Below, piece after piece: positions 34,022-41,899 of a DNA stretch of 64,000 bases. The stretch comes from Emcibacter sp048269205 (GTDB taxonomy: Bacteria; Pseudomonadota; Alphaproteobacteria; Sphingomonadales; Emcibacteraceae), in NCBI RefSeq assembly GCF_048269205.1, contig NZ_JBLXJC010000001.1:1054001-1118000 (forward strand), in the 5' to 3' direction. Position numbers and translations under genes: made by a program. The notes under the pieces were generated by a model, which saw only the letters and a list, made by a program, of their open reading frames with translations, made no database searches and was not told where the DNA came from. Position 1 is the first letter of the stretch, and each line of letters begins with the position of its first letter.

Positions 34022-35502
34022 GCAAGTTAATTCAGGGGGCGACCGGTGACTGGGAAGTTGTGATTGGTCTGGAAGTTCATGCCCAGGTTATCTCAGAATC
34101 CAAACTGTTCTCCGGTTCTTCGACAGCCTTCGGGTCCGAGCCCAATACTCAGGTAAGCTTTGTGGATAGCGCCATGCCCGGCATGCTGCCGGTGATCAAC
34201 GAGGAATGTATCCGCCAGGCCATCCGTACCGGGCTTGCCATGGGGGCGAAGATTAATCTGCGCTCCATCTTTGACCGTAAAAACTATTTTTATGCGGACC
34301 TGCCGCAGGGCTATCAGATCAGCCAGTTCAAGGACCCCATTGTGGGGGAGGGGGAAATCGTTATTGAACTGGAGGACGGGTCAACCAAGGAAGTCGGCGT
34401 GGAGCGTCTGCATCTGGAACAGGACGCAGGCAAGAGCATGCACGACCAGCACCCCAGCATGACTTATGTAGACCTGAACCGGTCCGGTGTGGCGCTGATG
34501 GAAATCGTCTCCAAACCGGATATGCGTTCGGCAGAGGAGGCCGGCGCCTATTTCCGCAAGCTGCGTTCCATTGTCCGTTATGCAGGCACCTGTGACGGCA
34601 ATATGGAGCAGGGCAGCATGCGCGCCGACGTCAATGTGTCCGTTCGTCGGCCGGGGGAGCCTTTCGGCACCCGGACAGAAACCAAGAATGTGAACTCCAT
34701 CCGTTTCGTCATGCAGGTGGTGGAGCATGAAGCCAACCGCCAGATTGCCATTCTTGAAGACGGTGGAAGCATCGATCAGGAAACGCGGCTGTTTGATCCG
34801 GGGACCGGTACCACCCGGTCCATGCGGTCCAAGGAGGAAGCCCATGACTATCGCTATTTCCCGGATCCGGATCTGCTGCCGCTGGAATTCACACAGGAAT
34901 ATGTGGACGAAATTGCGAAAAGTCTTCCGGAACTGCCGGATATCAAAAAGAAGCGCTTTGTCGATGACCTGAAGATCAGCGCCTATAATGCAGGCGTCCT
35001 GGTGGCGGAAAAGGAAAATGCCGACTATTTTGAAGAGGTGCTTTCCCACCTTGAGAAAATGACAGGCAAGGCCAAACATGAATTCGCCACCCTGGCGTCC
35101 AATTGGGTGACCGGCGATCTTTTCGGTGCCCTGAATAAACTTGGCTGTGCCATTACCCAGAGCCCGATACCGCCCGAGCATGGGGCTGAACTGATCGGCC
35201 TGCAGATGGACGGGACCATATCCGGCCGTATTGCCAAGGATGTGTTTGAAATTATGCTGGACAGTGACCAGAGCCCGTCAGAGATTGTCGAAGAGAAAGG
35301 CCTGAAGCAGGTTTCGGATACCGGCGCCATCGACGGCTTTATTGACGAAGTGATGGCGGCCAACACGGACAAAGTCGAGGAATATCGCGGCGGCAAGGAT
35401 AAGCTGCTTGGTTTCTTTGTCGGTCAGGTGATGAAAAAAACCCAGGGCAAGGCCAATCCGCAGGTTGTCAATGAATTGCTCCGGAAGAAGCTGAACGGCT
35501 GA
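34018..35502 (+). CDS. gatB: Aspartyl/glutamyl-tRNA amidotransferase subunit B
   Basis: A 494-residue GatB, which phosphorylates the misacylated tRNA and binds it. The N-terminal kinase/amidase core starts with VVIGLEVHAQVISESKLFSG; KNYFYADLPQGYQISQF and EQDAGKSMHD hold conserved residues, and the C-terminal YqeY-like tail ends with GKANPQVVNELLRKKL. ATG 34018 overlaps the gatA stop; an upstream start at 34000 is less likely. A hairpin terminator follows 26 bp after the stop, ending the gatCAB unit. Confidence 0.96.
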   Translation: MSKLIQGATGDWEVVIGLEVHAQVISESKLFSGSSTAFGSEPNTQVSFVDSAMPGMLPVINEECIRQAIRTGLAMGAKINLRSIFDRKNYFYADLPQGYQISQFKDPIVGEGEIVIELEDGSTKEVGVERLHLEQDAGKSMHDQHPSMTYVDLNRSGVALMEIVSKPDMRSAEEAGAYFRKLRSIVRYAGTCDGNMEQGSMRADVNVSVRRPGEPFGTRTETKNVNSIRFVMQVVEHEANRQIAILEDGGSIDQETRLFDPGTGTTRSMRSKEEAHDYRYFPDPDLLPLEFTQEYVDEIAKSLPELPDIKKKRFVDDLKISAYNAGVLVAEKENADYFEEVLSHLEKMTGKAKHEFATLASNWVTGDLFGALNKLGCAITQSPIPPEHGAELIGLQMDGTISGRIAKDVFEIMLDSDQSPSEIVEEKGLKQVSDTGAIDGFIDEVMAANTDKVEEYRGGKDKLLGFFVGQVMKKTQGKANPQVVNELLRKKLNG

Positions 35503-35528
35503 TTATTTCAGCGGAAAGGGAATTAAAA

Positions 35529-35557
35529 GCCGGAAATTTTATATTTCCGGCCTTTCC
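35529..35557 (+). terminator. Hairpin terminator after gatB
   Basis: An eight-base perfect stem GCCGGAAA/TTTCCGGC around a seven-base AT loop, followed by CTTTCCC. The T tract is weak on this strand, but the site is flanked upstream by AAAA, so it may also act in reverse. Confidence 0.6.
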
Positions 35558-35654
35558 CATCATAAAATTGCCTTATTAGCTATAATACTGTACTGTTCTA
35601 GCAGATATGACATTCATATCTTTATTTGAATATAGTTAGTAGGGGACGAACAAC

Positions 35655-35975
35655 ATGTTGGATATCAAGAAATTACTTCTTTCTTCTGCGATTGCTGCGG
35701 TAGCGGCATTCGGGCTCACTGCCTGTGGTGATGATAAATCTTCTGCACCTGAAAAAGCAGAAAAAGCAGCTGAAGAAAGCTCATCCATGATGGATGATGC
35801 CAAGGATGCTGCTGGCGATGCCATGGACGAAGCCGGTGATATGGCCGACGATGCTGCTGAAGCAGCTGGTGAAGCCATGGAAGACGCGGGCGAGGCCATG
35901 GAAGATGCTGCAGAAGATGCAGAAAAGGCTGCTGAAGACGCCATGAAAAAAGCCAAAGAAGCCATGCCGCAATAA
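35655..35975 (+). CDS. Small Ala/Glu/Asp-rich outer-membrane lipoprotein
   Basis: A 106-residue predicted lipoprotein. The signal peptide ends at lipobox LTAC, with Cys24 as the lipidation site. Residues 35-104 consist almost entirely of Ala, Glu, Asp, Lys, Gly and Met in repeated units such as DAAGDAMDEAGDMADD and AGEAMEDAGEAMEDAA, with a period near 7 or 11. An alanine-rich helix or coiled coil like that of small Lpp-type or LEA-like proteins is probable. No cofactor site is visible. It is monocistronic, bounded by a strong terminator. Function unknown; an envelope stress or structural role is a guess. Confidence 0.72.
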   Translation: MLDIKKLLLSSAIAAVAAFGLTACGDDKSSAPEKAEKAAEESSSMMDDAKDAAGDAMDEAGDMADDAAEAAGEAMEDAGEAMEDAAEDAEKAAEDAMKKAKEAMPQ

Positions 35976-36031
35976 ACCGACTGGCAGCCGAATGGTTAAT
36001 GAGCCGTTCGAAAAACAGTTAACAAACACAG

Positions 36032-36059
36032 CGGACCCCACTCTGGGGTCCGTTTTTTT
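36032..36059 (+). terminator. Strong terminator after the Ala-rich lipoprotein gene
   Basis: A perfect nine-base stem CGGACCCCA/TGGGGTCCG with the three-base loop CTC, followed by seven T. Confidence 0.92.
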
Positions 36060-36218
36060 GTTATATAAATCATTTAAAAACAATATGTTGTAAAGTTTTT
36101 CTTAGGGTTAACCAATTGTTTAAGCTTTCACGGGCATTCTTTTCTCACGGGCCGGGAACAACGGCTGATTTGCAACGCATACATCGATAACCAGGATAGG
36201 GTTTACAGGAGAAGAAGA

Positions 36219-36491
36219 ATGGGGCAACTGAACCATAAGGACTATGTTAAAGAAAGAATTTCCGCCGCTGACGAGGGAACACCGGAAGCACTTTATGATC
36301 TCGGGCTTATTTATTCCATCGGCCAGGGTGTCGAGCAGGATAACGTGGAAGCTCATAAATATTTCAATCTCGCCGCAATCCGTGGCATGAAAAGCGCCCA
36401 GATTGACCGTGCGGAAGTAGCTGAATATATGTCTGTGGCTGAAATTGCCATGGCGCAGAAAATGGCCCGGGAGTGGTTGTCTACTCATTAA
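36219..36491 (+). CDS. Small Sel1-repeat-like protein
   Basis: A 90-residue protein with one Sel1-like repeat: GTPEALYDLGLIYSIGQGVEQDNVEAHKYFNLAA (about residues 20-53), whose G, L, G and W/F positions follow the SLR pattern. It has no signal peptide or membrane helix, so it is probably cytoplasmic. The start ATG 36219 has GGAGAAGAAG upstream. A terminator follows. Such small proteins usually act as protein-binding adapters; the partner is unknown. Confidence 0.7.
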   Translation: MGQLNHKDYVKERISAADEGTPEALYDLGLIYSIGQGVEQDNVEAHKYFNLAAIRGMKSAQIDRAEVAEYMSVAEIAMAQKMAREWLSTH

Positions 36492-36521
36492 GAGAAAGTG
36501 TCATATGCACAGTTTTGATTA

Positions 36522-36557
36522 AAAACCTTCTCCTCCTGCCGGGCGAGAGGGTTTTTT
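36522..36557 (+). terminator. Terminator between the Sel1-like gene and the tRNA
   Basis: A long AAAACCTTCTC/GAGAGGGTTTT stem (one T:G wobble) with a 13-base loop and T run; with A bases on the other side it can serve both strands. Confidence 0.8.
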
Positions 36558-36614
36558 ATACCCCTTTCCAAAATCTCTCTGTCGATTGCCGGATGAAAAA
36601 CCGGGACAAAGGCG

Positions 36615-36643
36615 TTGACACCCTATTTAGACTTGGGTAAATA
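36615..36643 (+). promoter_or_regulatory. Sigma-70 type promoter for tRNA-Ser
   Basis: A perfect -35 box TTGACA at 36615-36620, a 17-bp spacer, and a -10-like TAAATA at 36638-36643, ten bases before the mature tRNA start. Confidence 0.75.
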
Positions 36644-36652
36644 CGGCGTGAC

Positions 36653-36742
36653 AGAGAGGTGGCTGAGTGGTCGAAAGCGCTCCCCTGCTAAGGGAGTATA
36701 CCTTCACGGGTATCGAGGGTTCGAATCCCTTCCTCTCTGCCA
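36653..36742 (+). tRNA. tRNA-Ser (anticodon GCT)
   Basis: A 90-nt class II tRNA. The acceptor arms AGAGAGG and CCTCTCT pair over seven bases and are followed by discriminator G and encoded CCA. The D arm contains GAGTGGTCGAAAGC, the anticodon stem-loop CTCCCCTGCTAAGGGAG exposes GCT (reads AGC/AGU serine codons), a long variable arm (TATACCTTCACGGGTATC) marks serine identity, and the T arm contains GGTTCGAATCC. A consensus-like promoter lies directly upstream. Confidence 0.97.
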
Positions 36743-36814
36743 TTTTACTTTTTCCCCAAATGACAGCAGTTCCAATAACGAACCGTCATACCGAGCAGGT
36801 TTTCAATCCCGCTG

Positions 36815-37945
36815 TTATGGCAGGTGGGCGAGTATCGCGCTGGCCTTGTCATTTTCTCCCATCATTTCATAGCTTTCCGCCAGTAAGCTGTAAAAGCGCT
36901 TGTCGCGCACCTGCACCTTGTCGCGGGTGATTTTCTCCAGCGAGGCAACAGCGCTTTCATAATCGCCGTTGTTATAGGCGTCCTGGGCCCGGAAGAAGTG
37001 AAAATAGGGATTCTTTTTCTGGTAGTCCCGGGCCTTTTCGGCAAAATACTCCGCTTCTTCCTCGTCGCCCTTGATGTCATAGAGAATGGCGAGATTGGAC
37101 AAGGCCGAATGATTGGACTGGTCATACTTCAGTGCCGCGTGATAGGCCATCTCCGCATGATCCAGCAGGTTATTCTGGCGATAGAATACCCCCAGATTTG
37201 ACCAGAAGTAGGAAGTTTCCGGGGATAGGCGGATGGCCTTGACCAGATAGCGGAAGGCATTCTTCATATCTCCCTGATTCAGGAAAACGGCTCCTCTGTT
37301 GCTATAGTAATGAGCTTCGGCCTCTGCGTCGGTCATGATTCGTGTTGGGTAGGCGGGGTCCACATTGACCTGATCGATATCCAGGACAAAATCTCTTCCC
37401 GCCCGGGACTGAATTCTGACATTGACGTGGCGGGTGGCATAGATGAGCTTCTCCCTTGAGGACGACCACAGGGGAGGGACGTCGACTTCCTGGAAGACCG
37501 CATTCAGCCCCTGTTGCCGAGCCATGAGTACAGTCAGATAGCTGAAGCCCAGACAGTTTCCCTCCGCCTTGAGAAAGGCTTCCTCGGCGGTGAAGGTTGC
37601 TGTGCGGGTGTAGGTCATATTCAGGCCGTCTGGAGAGATGAGAGCCTTGACGAGAGCTTTGACTTTTACAGCTTCTGCATTTTTTCGCGGAATATTTTCT
37701 TTGGTAAATGCCAGCATATTCGACGTCATATCAAGGACGCTGTCTTCCGGCTCGGGCAACCTGTCGGCTTCCGGTCCCCACAGGGCATAGCCGCTGAGCA
37801 GTGCACCCCGCCCGATAAAGACTTCCGAATAATCGGTTTTGGGAGAAGATGTCGTAACGCAACCCGTCAGGAGAAGATACAAGGGAAGGGCAAGCAGAAT
37901 TCTGCCGATAAAACCATAGATTCTGGCACACTGTTCCCGTGTCAT
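36815..37945 (-). CDS. Lipoprotein with transglutaminase-like and TPR domains
   Basis: A 376-residue lipoprotein: signal peptide with lipobox LTGC (Cys29), then a transglutaminase-like region with EGNCLGFSYLTVLMARQQG (catalytic-type Cys, about 130) and YATRHVNVRI and DQVNVDP that could supply His and Asp, and C-terminal TPR repeats (YYSNRGAVFLNQGDMKNAFRYLVKAIRLSPE and three more). It would sit at the periplasmic side of a membrane and bind or process a protein partner. Start ATG 37945, preceded by AGGAGA; a longer frame to 37981 is less likely. It is divergent from the prepilin peptidase, sharing a region with Pho-box-like repeats. Confidence 0.78.
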   Translation of the reverse strand: MTREQCARIYGFIGRILLALPLYLLLTGCVTTSSPKTDYSEVFIGRGALLSGYALWGPEADRLPEPEDSVLDMTSNMLAFTKENIPRKNAEAVKVKALVKALISPDGLNMTYTRTATFTAEEAFLKAEGNCLGFSYLTVLMARQQGLNAVFQEVDVPPLWSSSREKLIYATRHVNVRIQSRAGRDFVLDIDQVNVDPAYPTRIMTDAEAEAHYYSNRGAVFLNQGDMKNAFRYLVKAIRLSPETSYFWSNLGVFYRQNNLLDHAEMAYHAALKYDQSNHSALSNLAILYDIKGDEEEAEYFAEKARDYQKKNPYFHFFRAQDAYNNGDYESAVASLEKITRDKVQVRDKRFYSLLAESYEMMGENDKASAILAHLP

Positions 37946-37995
37946 TCTGTCTCCTGTTCTGTGATATGCACCTCTTCCCATATTTTTGTCGCAGG

Positions 37996-38029
37996 CTGTA
38001 AAATTAATGTAACAATCCTGCTGTATTAT
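37996..38029 (+). promoter_or_regulatory. Pho-box-like direct repeat and -10 before the prepilin peptidase gene
   Basis: CTGTAAA (37996) and ATGTAAC (38007) are 7-bp repeats with starts 11 bp apart, as in the PhoB box (CTGTCAT-N4-CTGTCAT). A -10-like TATTAT (38024-38029) lies 10 bp after the second repeat, the spacing of PhoB-activated promoters. The pattern is read by eye; binding by PhoB is inferred. Confidence 0.5.
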
Positions 38030-38188
38030 TAGAAAAATATTACATCATTCCTCCATTAATCTTTGTGAACTTTTTGTTGCAGGGACGGTTTCCTGCGGAA
38101 TTATGCTATTTTTCCGCCAAAGATCTTGCCTGGAAGGCGGTTTTCCTGCTTAGTCTTGTCCGATTTATCTGAAAACGGCGGGGACCGG

Positions 38189-38737
38189 ATGGAAATAAAG
38201 TCATTAGTGTTCTGGGGTTGCGTCCTTTTGATGGCGCTTTTGGGTATCGTGCTTCTACCCCCCACCCTTTATATATGGGGCGGTGTTTTATTTATTCCTC
38301 TGGTCTTTCTCGGCCTCATCGACCTGAAAACCTATCGTCTCCCGGATTATCTCACCCTGCCGCTCATCCTTGCCGGAGTTGTGCCCAGCTATCTGGAACT
38401 GGCCGGTTTCCCCCCAATCCTGCACAGCCTTGCCGGAGCTGTGTCCGGTTACCTTTTTATTTTTCTGGTCGCCACCGCCTACCGGCGCCTGCGGGGGAGG
38501 GAAGGTATCGGCATGGGCGATGCAAAACTTCTTGCTGCAGGCGGGGCCTGGGTGGGGATACTGTTTTTGCCCTTTATTCTGTTGCTGGCCTCTGTGGCAG
38601 GACTGCTGGTTGTGTTTGTCACATTCAGGGGCTCTGCCCGCCTGCAGACCGCAATTCCATTTGGCCCTTTTCTGGCTGCGGGGATCTGGTTGACCTGGAT
38701 TTCGGCGGTTTCGTCCCTGCTTGTTCTGGCAGGCTAA
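38189..38737 (+). CDS. gspO: Type IV prepilin peptidase (A24), short form
   Basis: A 182-residue membrane aspartic protease of the prepilin peptidase group, which cleaves the leader of type II secretion pseudopilins before their conserved Phe. The catalytic acids are in LGLIDLKTYRLPDYLTLPL and GIGMGDAKLLAAGGAW (GxGD). About six membrane helices are present. The cytoplasmic cysteine-rich N-terminal methyltransferase domain of full-length GspO/PilD is absent, so it could cleave without methylating. Start ATG 38189 has CGGGG upstream; a longer frame to 38126 is less likely. The gspG-gspK pseudopilin genes 12 kb downstream are its probable substrates. Confidence 0.82.
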   Translation: MEIKSLVFWGCVLLMALLGIVLLPPTLYIWGGVLFIPLVFLGLIDLKTYRLPDYLTLPLILAGVVPSYLELAGFPPILHSLAGAVSGYLFIFLVATAYRRLRGREGIGMGDAKLLAAGGAWVGILFLPFILLLASVAGLLVVFVTFRGSARLQTAIPFGPFLAAGIWLTWISAVSSLLVLAG

Positions 38738-39075
38738 AATATTAGATTTTCTTAATTAATAGGGACTCGCAAAACGTCCCGCATGTGTTGAGGTTTTGTG
38801 ACATCTCTTGCAGGTCACGAGCCTGTCGCCGGGTGGTTTTTTTGTGGAAATTCTTCCCTGGAAGAAGAAGAAGAAAACTCATAACACGCTGAAAATAAAA
38901 CTCTTTAGAAGACAATTATTTCTGTAACAAAACATTAAGCCAACCGTAACATTAGCTGAAGCATAACTGTCATATTTCCCTCCTAAAACCGCCAACTGAT
39001 TAGTTCGGGGCGAGAGACGCCCGGATTGTCTATTGAACTCCAACTGTAAATTTTTTTCTCGTTTAGGGGCGGAAA
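38738..39075. other. 338-bp intergenic region before the duplicated lipoprotein gene
   Basis: No plausible gene. It holds a GGGAC-GTCCC hairpin near 38763-38780 without a T tract, then an AT-rich control region with 11-bp-spaced repeats (38922-38973, see separate entry), and a leader of about 100 bp to the ATG at 39076. Confidence 0.6.
38922..38973 (+). promoter_or_regulatory. Array of Pho-box-like repeats before the duplicated lipoprotein gene
   Basis: CTGTAAC (38922), CATTAAG (38933), CCGTAAC (38944), GCTGAAG (38955) and CTGTCAT (38967) start about 11 bp apart, so one helix face carries five similar 7-mers; the best ones are 1, 3 and 5. This resembles tandem PhoB boxes. A weak -10 (TAAAAC near 38984) follows. 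Identification is by pattern only. Confidence 0.5.
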
Positions 39076-41817
39076 ATGATCAAATCCATAAAATTAAGAA
39101 GTATATTGCTTGCGGCCTGTGCCACAATGGCGCTAGCAGGCTGCCAGGGCGACGATTCAATCGAGCTTGCGTCACCGGGGACCACAGGGCCGAACCCGGG
39201 TACCGGTGGTAGCGGTGGTGGTACCGGCGGCGGCGGCGGTGGCGGCAGCGCCGGCAACTGTCCTGCTGGAACTTCTGCTCTGACTGTAGGTGCTGAAACC
39301 CATTGTGAAATTTCAGGTACCCTGATCGCGGATATCAATCTTACTGCAGAAAATATCTATGTCCTTAACGGTGTTGTCCGGGTTGGTGAGGATGCCGGCT
39401 TTAATGGCGGTGGCGGTGCTTCTGTAACCCTTTCAGTTGAAGCCGGCACCCGTATATACGGTAAGGATGAGACATCAGTCCTGTCAGTTTCCCGTGGTTC
39501 AGAAATCATCGCGGAAGGGACAAACACAAACCCGATTATTTTCACATCTGCACATGACCTCGGCTTTGATGACGAACTTGGTCTGCCGGCTCGTTCAGCC
39601 TTCAACGGTTCCCAGCTTGAGGAAACATGGAGCGGTGAATGGGGTGGCCTGATCCTGAACGGCCTTGCGACTGTGAACGTTAACTGTGGCGGCGGCCAGT
39701 GTGAAGGTCAGGATGAATATACCAATGACCTCTATGGCGGCACCAACGATGCGGACAACAGCGGTATCCTGAAATATGTGCAGGTAAAATATGCCGGTTA
39801 CCAGTTTACACCGGATAGCGAACTGAACGGCATCGCCTTCCAGGGTGTGGGTAGCGGGACAGAAGTTGATTATGTCCAGGTACATAACAATGATGACGAT
39901 GGTATCGAATTCTTTGGCGGTACTGTTGATGCCAAACACCTGATTGTTACCGGTTCAGATGACGACAGTTTCGACTGGACCTATGGCTGGCGCGGTGATG
40001 TTCAATATGCCGTTGCCATCCAGAACCCGAACCAGGCTGGTTCAGACCAGGGTTTCGAAGCCGACAACAATGGCGACGACAACACCGCCCTGCCGCGGGC
40101 AAACCCTACCTGGTCAAACGTGACCCTGGTGGGTACGGATACTGCGGATATCGGTATCCTCCTGCGTGAAGGTACTGCTGCCAGCATCTATAATGCTGTT
40201 GTCACCGGTTTCGGTGATAAATGTCTGGATGTGGATGGTGCGGAAACCTACACCGTTCTCGGTGCTGGTGACACGCACATCGAATCCACTCTGCTGGATT
40301 GTGCAACTACCTACGCCTCTGACGGTGACGATGCTACCCTGCAGGCCTGGTTCGAAGGTCAGGCCAATAACACTGTTGCAACCAACTCTCTGTCCGTTTT
40401 TGTCAACGGTCTGACAGAGCAGGGTGTGACTGCCACAGATGCAAACGCTGTTGATACATTCTTTGAAACAACAAGCTACATCGGTGCTGTCAACGGTCCG
40501 AACGATCCTGAAAACTGGACACTGGGCTGGTCCTATGGTCTGAATGATGCCGCTGTTTGTCCGTCCGGCACCAGCGACACAGGCAATGGCAGTTGTGTGC
40601 TGGAAGGTACATATACCGGCACCATGCGTCTTGTGGCTGGTCTTGATTACTTCCTTCGCGGTTCAGTCCTGATCGGTGAAGACCTTGGCCCGGATGTTGG
40701 TGCCCCGATTGGTGCTGCTAGTCCGGGAACGTTGATCGTTGATGCCGGTGTCACCATTTATGGTGAAGACGAGACTTCAGCACTGTCAATCTCCCGGGGA
40801 TCCCAGATCTTTGTGAACGGCACTGAAGACGCGCCTGTCACAATGACCGCACTGAATGATGGGTCCCATGACATTGATACCGCATCGGGTTTGTGGGGCG
40901 GATTGATCCTCAATGGACGGGCCACAATCAACGCAGGTTGCGCGGCCTTCTGTGAAGCCCAGGACGAATATACCAATGAGTTCTATGGCGGAAATGATGA
41001 CAATGACGACAGCGGCCGCCTGCGCTACCTGGTGATTAAATTTGCCGGTTATCAGTTTACTCCGACAAGTGAGCTGAATGGGATCGCCTTCCAGGGTGTC
41101 GGTGATGGCACTGAAGTCGATTATGTCCAGGTCCACAACAATGCGGATGACGGTATCGAGTTCTTTGGCGGTACTGTTGATGCCAAACATCTTGTTGTGA
41201 CCGGTTCCGACGATGACAGCTTTGACTGGACCTACGGCTGGCGCGGTGATGTTCAGTATGCAATCGCTGTCCAGAATGTGAACCAGGCTGCTTCCGACCA
41301 GGGATTTGAAGCGGATAACAATGGTCTTGACAATACGCTGTTGCCGCGTTCCAACCCGACATGGTCCAACGTAACCCTGGTTGGCGTTGCCTCTGCCGAC
41401 ATTGGTATCCTCCTCCGTGAAGGTACAGCAGCAAGCATCTACAACACTGTTGTAACTGGCTTTGGCGACAATTGCCTGGATGTTGATGGTGCTGAAACCT
41501 ACACCGTCCTTGGTGCTGGTGACACGCACATGGAATCCACTCTGCTGGATTGTACAACTACCTACGCCTCTGACGGTGATGATGCCACCCTGCAGGCCTG
41601 GTTCGAAGGTCAGGCTAACAATAGCACCGGCGCTTCAAGCCTGGCTTTCCCTGCCGATGGTACATACACCTATATCAATGGCGCCAATGAAACGGCGGTC
41701 ACTCCGACAGATGCAAATGCGGTTGATGCATTCTTCGACACCACAAGCTATGTCGGTGCCGTTCAGAATGCGGCTTCTGACTGGACTGCAGGCTGGACCG
41801 TCTGGCTGCACAACTAG
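39076..41817 (+). CDS. Large internally duplicated lipoprotein, candidate type II secretion substrate (ElpS-like)
   Basis: A 913-residue lipoprotein. The signal peptide ends in LAGC (Cys23), followed by a Gly/Thr/Pro linker (about 30-58) with GTGGSGGG-type repeats. Two copies of a roughly 425-residue module follow (see repeat entries), each with Asp- and Asn-rich stretches such as DYVQVHNN, DDGIEFFGGTVDAKHL and SDDDSFDWTYGW, and a repeated beta-strand rhythm that suggests a beta-helix fold. Each module has its own pair of cysteines. In Caulobacter, from memory, a large lipoprotein (ElpS) adjacent to the type II genes is secreted under phosphate starvation; I infer the same class here from position, not from a proven match. 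A hairpin and the TonB-dependent receptor gene follow. Confidence 0.65.
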   Translation: MIKSIKLRSILLAACATMALAGCQGDDSIELASPGTTGPNPGTGGSGGGTGGGGGGGSAGNCPAGTSALTVGAETHCEISGTLIADINLTAENIYVLNGVVRVGEDAGFNGGGGASVTLSVEAGTRIYGKDETSVLSVSRGSEIIAEGTNTNPIIFTSAHDLGFDDELGLPARSAFNGSQLEETWSGEWGGLILNGLATVNVNCGGGQCEGQDEYTNDLYGGTNDADNSGILKYVQVKYAGYQFTPDSELNGIAFQGVGSGTEVDYVQVHNNDDDGIEFFGGTVDAKHLIVTGSDDDSFDWTYGWRGDVQYAVAIQNPNQAGSDQGFEADNNGDDNTALPRANPTWSNVTLVGTDTADIGILLREGTAASIYNAVVTGFGDKCLDVDGAETYTVLGAGDTHIESTLLDCATTYASDGDDATLQAWFEGQANNTVATNSLSVFVNGLTEQGVTATDANAVDTFFETTSYIGAVNGPNDPENWTLGWSYGLNDAAVCPSGTSDTGNGSCVLEGTYTGTMRLVAGLDYFLRGSVLIGEDLGPDVGAPIGAASPGTLIVDAGVTIYGEDETSALSISRGSQIFVNGTEDAPVTMTALNDGSHDIDTASGLWGGLILNGRATINAGCAAFCEAQDEYTNEFYGGNDDNDDSGRLRYLVIKFAGYQFTPTSELNGIAFQGVGDGTEVDYVQVHNNADDGIEFFGGTVDAKHLVVTGSDDDSFDWTYGWRGDVQYAIAVQNVNQAASDQGFEADNNGLDNTLLPRSNPTWSNVTLVGVASADIGILLREGTAASIYNTVVTGFGDNCLDVDGAETYTVLGAGDTHMESTLLDCTTTYASDGDDATLQAWFEGQANNSTGASSLAFPADGTYTYINGANETAVTPTDANAVDAFFDTTSYVGAVQNAASDWTAGWTVWLHN
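39256..40545 (+). repeat. Internal module copy 1 of the large lipoprotein
   Basis: Residues about 61-490. It aligns with the second copy from the CPAGTS/CPSGTS start through ELNGIAFQGVG to the closing W-T-x-G-W. Protein identity is very high in the middle two thirds. At DNA level some stretches, for example around 40265-40350, are nearly identical to 41517-41610, which points to recent duplication or gene conversion. Confidence 0.85.
40555..41814 (+). repeat. Internal module copy 2 of the large lipoprotein
   Basis: Residues about 494-913. Same order of motifs as copy 1 (GGLILNGRATINAGC, DEYTNEFYGG, TGSDDDSFDWTYGWRGDVQYA, LREGTAASIYN, LDVDGAETYTVLGAGDTH). The N-terminal third differs more than the rest, so the boundary of the highly similar core is near 40900. 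Confidence 0.85.
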
Positions 41818-41829
41818 GCTTGAGTGATT

Positions 41830-41875
41830 GGCTGTGGCGGGATGTATTAAATCCTGCCACAGCCCTTTCTCTTTC
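41830..41875 (+). terminator. Long hairpin between lipoprotein and TonB-dependent receptor genes
   Basis: A 14-bp stem (GGCTGTGGCGGGAT with one wobble to ATCCTGCCACAGCC), a seven-base loop and a pyrimidine tail CTTTCTCTTTC. The T tract is interrupted, so it may only partly stop transcription or protect the upstream mRNA, giving more lipoprotein than receptor. Confidence 0.6.
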
Positions 41876-41899
41876 AAAAAATCACACATGGTGCTTGAT

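Noticed and set aside
39200..39252. GGTGGTAGCGGTGG-type tandem repeats
   Set aside because: They encode the Gly/Thr linker after the lipobox and keep the reading frame; not a CRISPR or separate repeat element.
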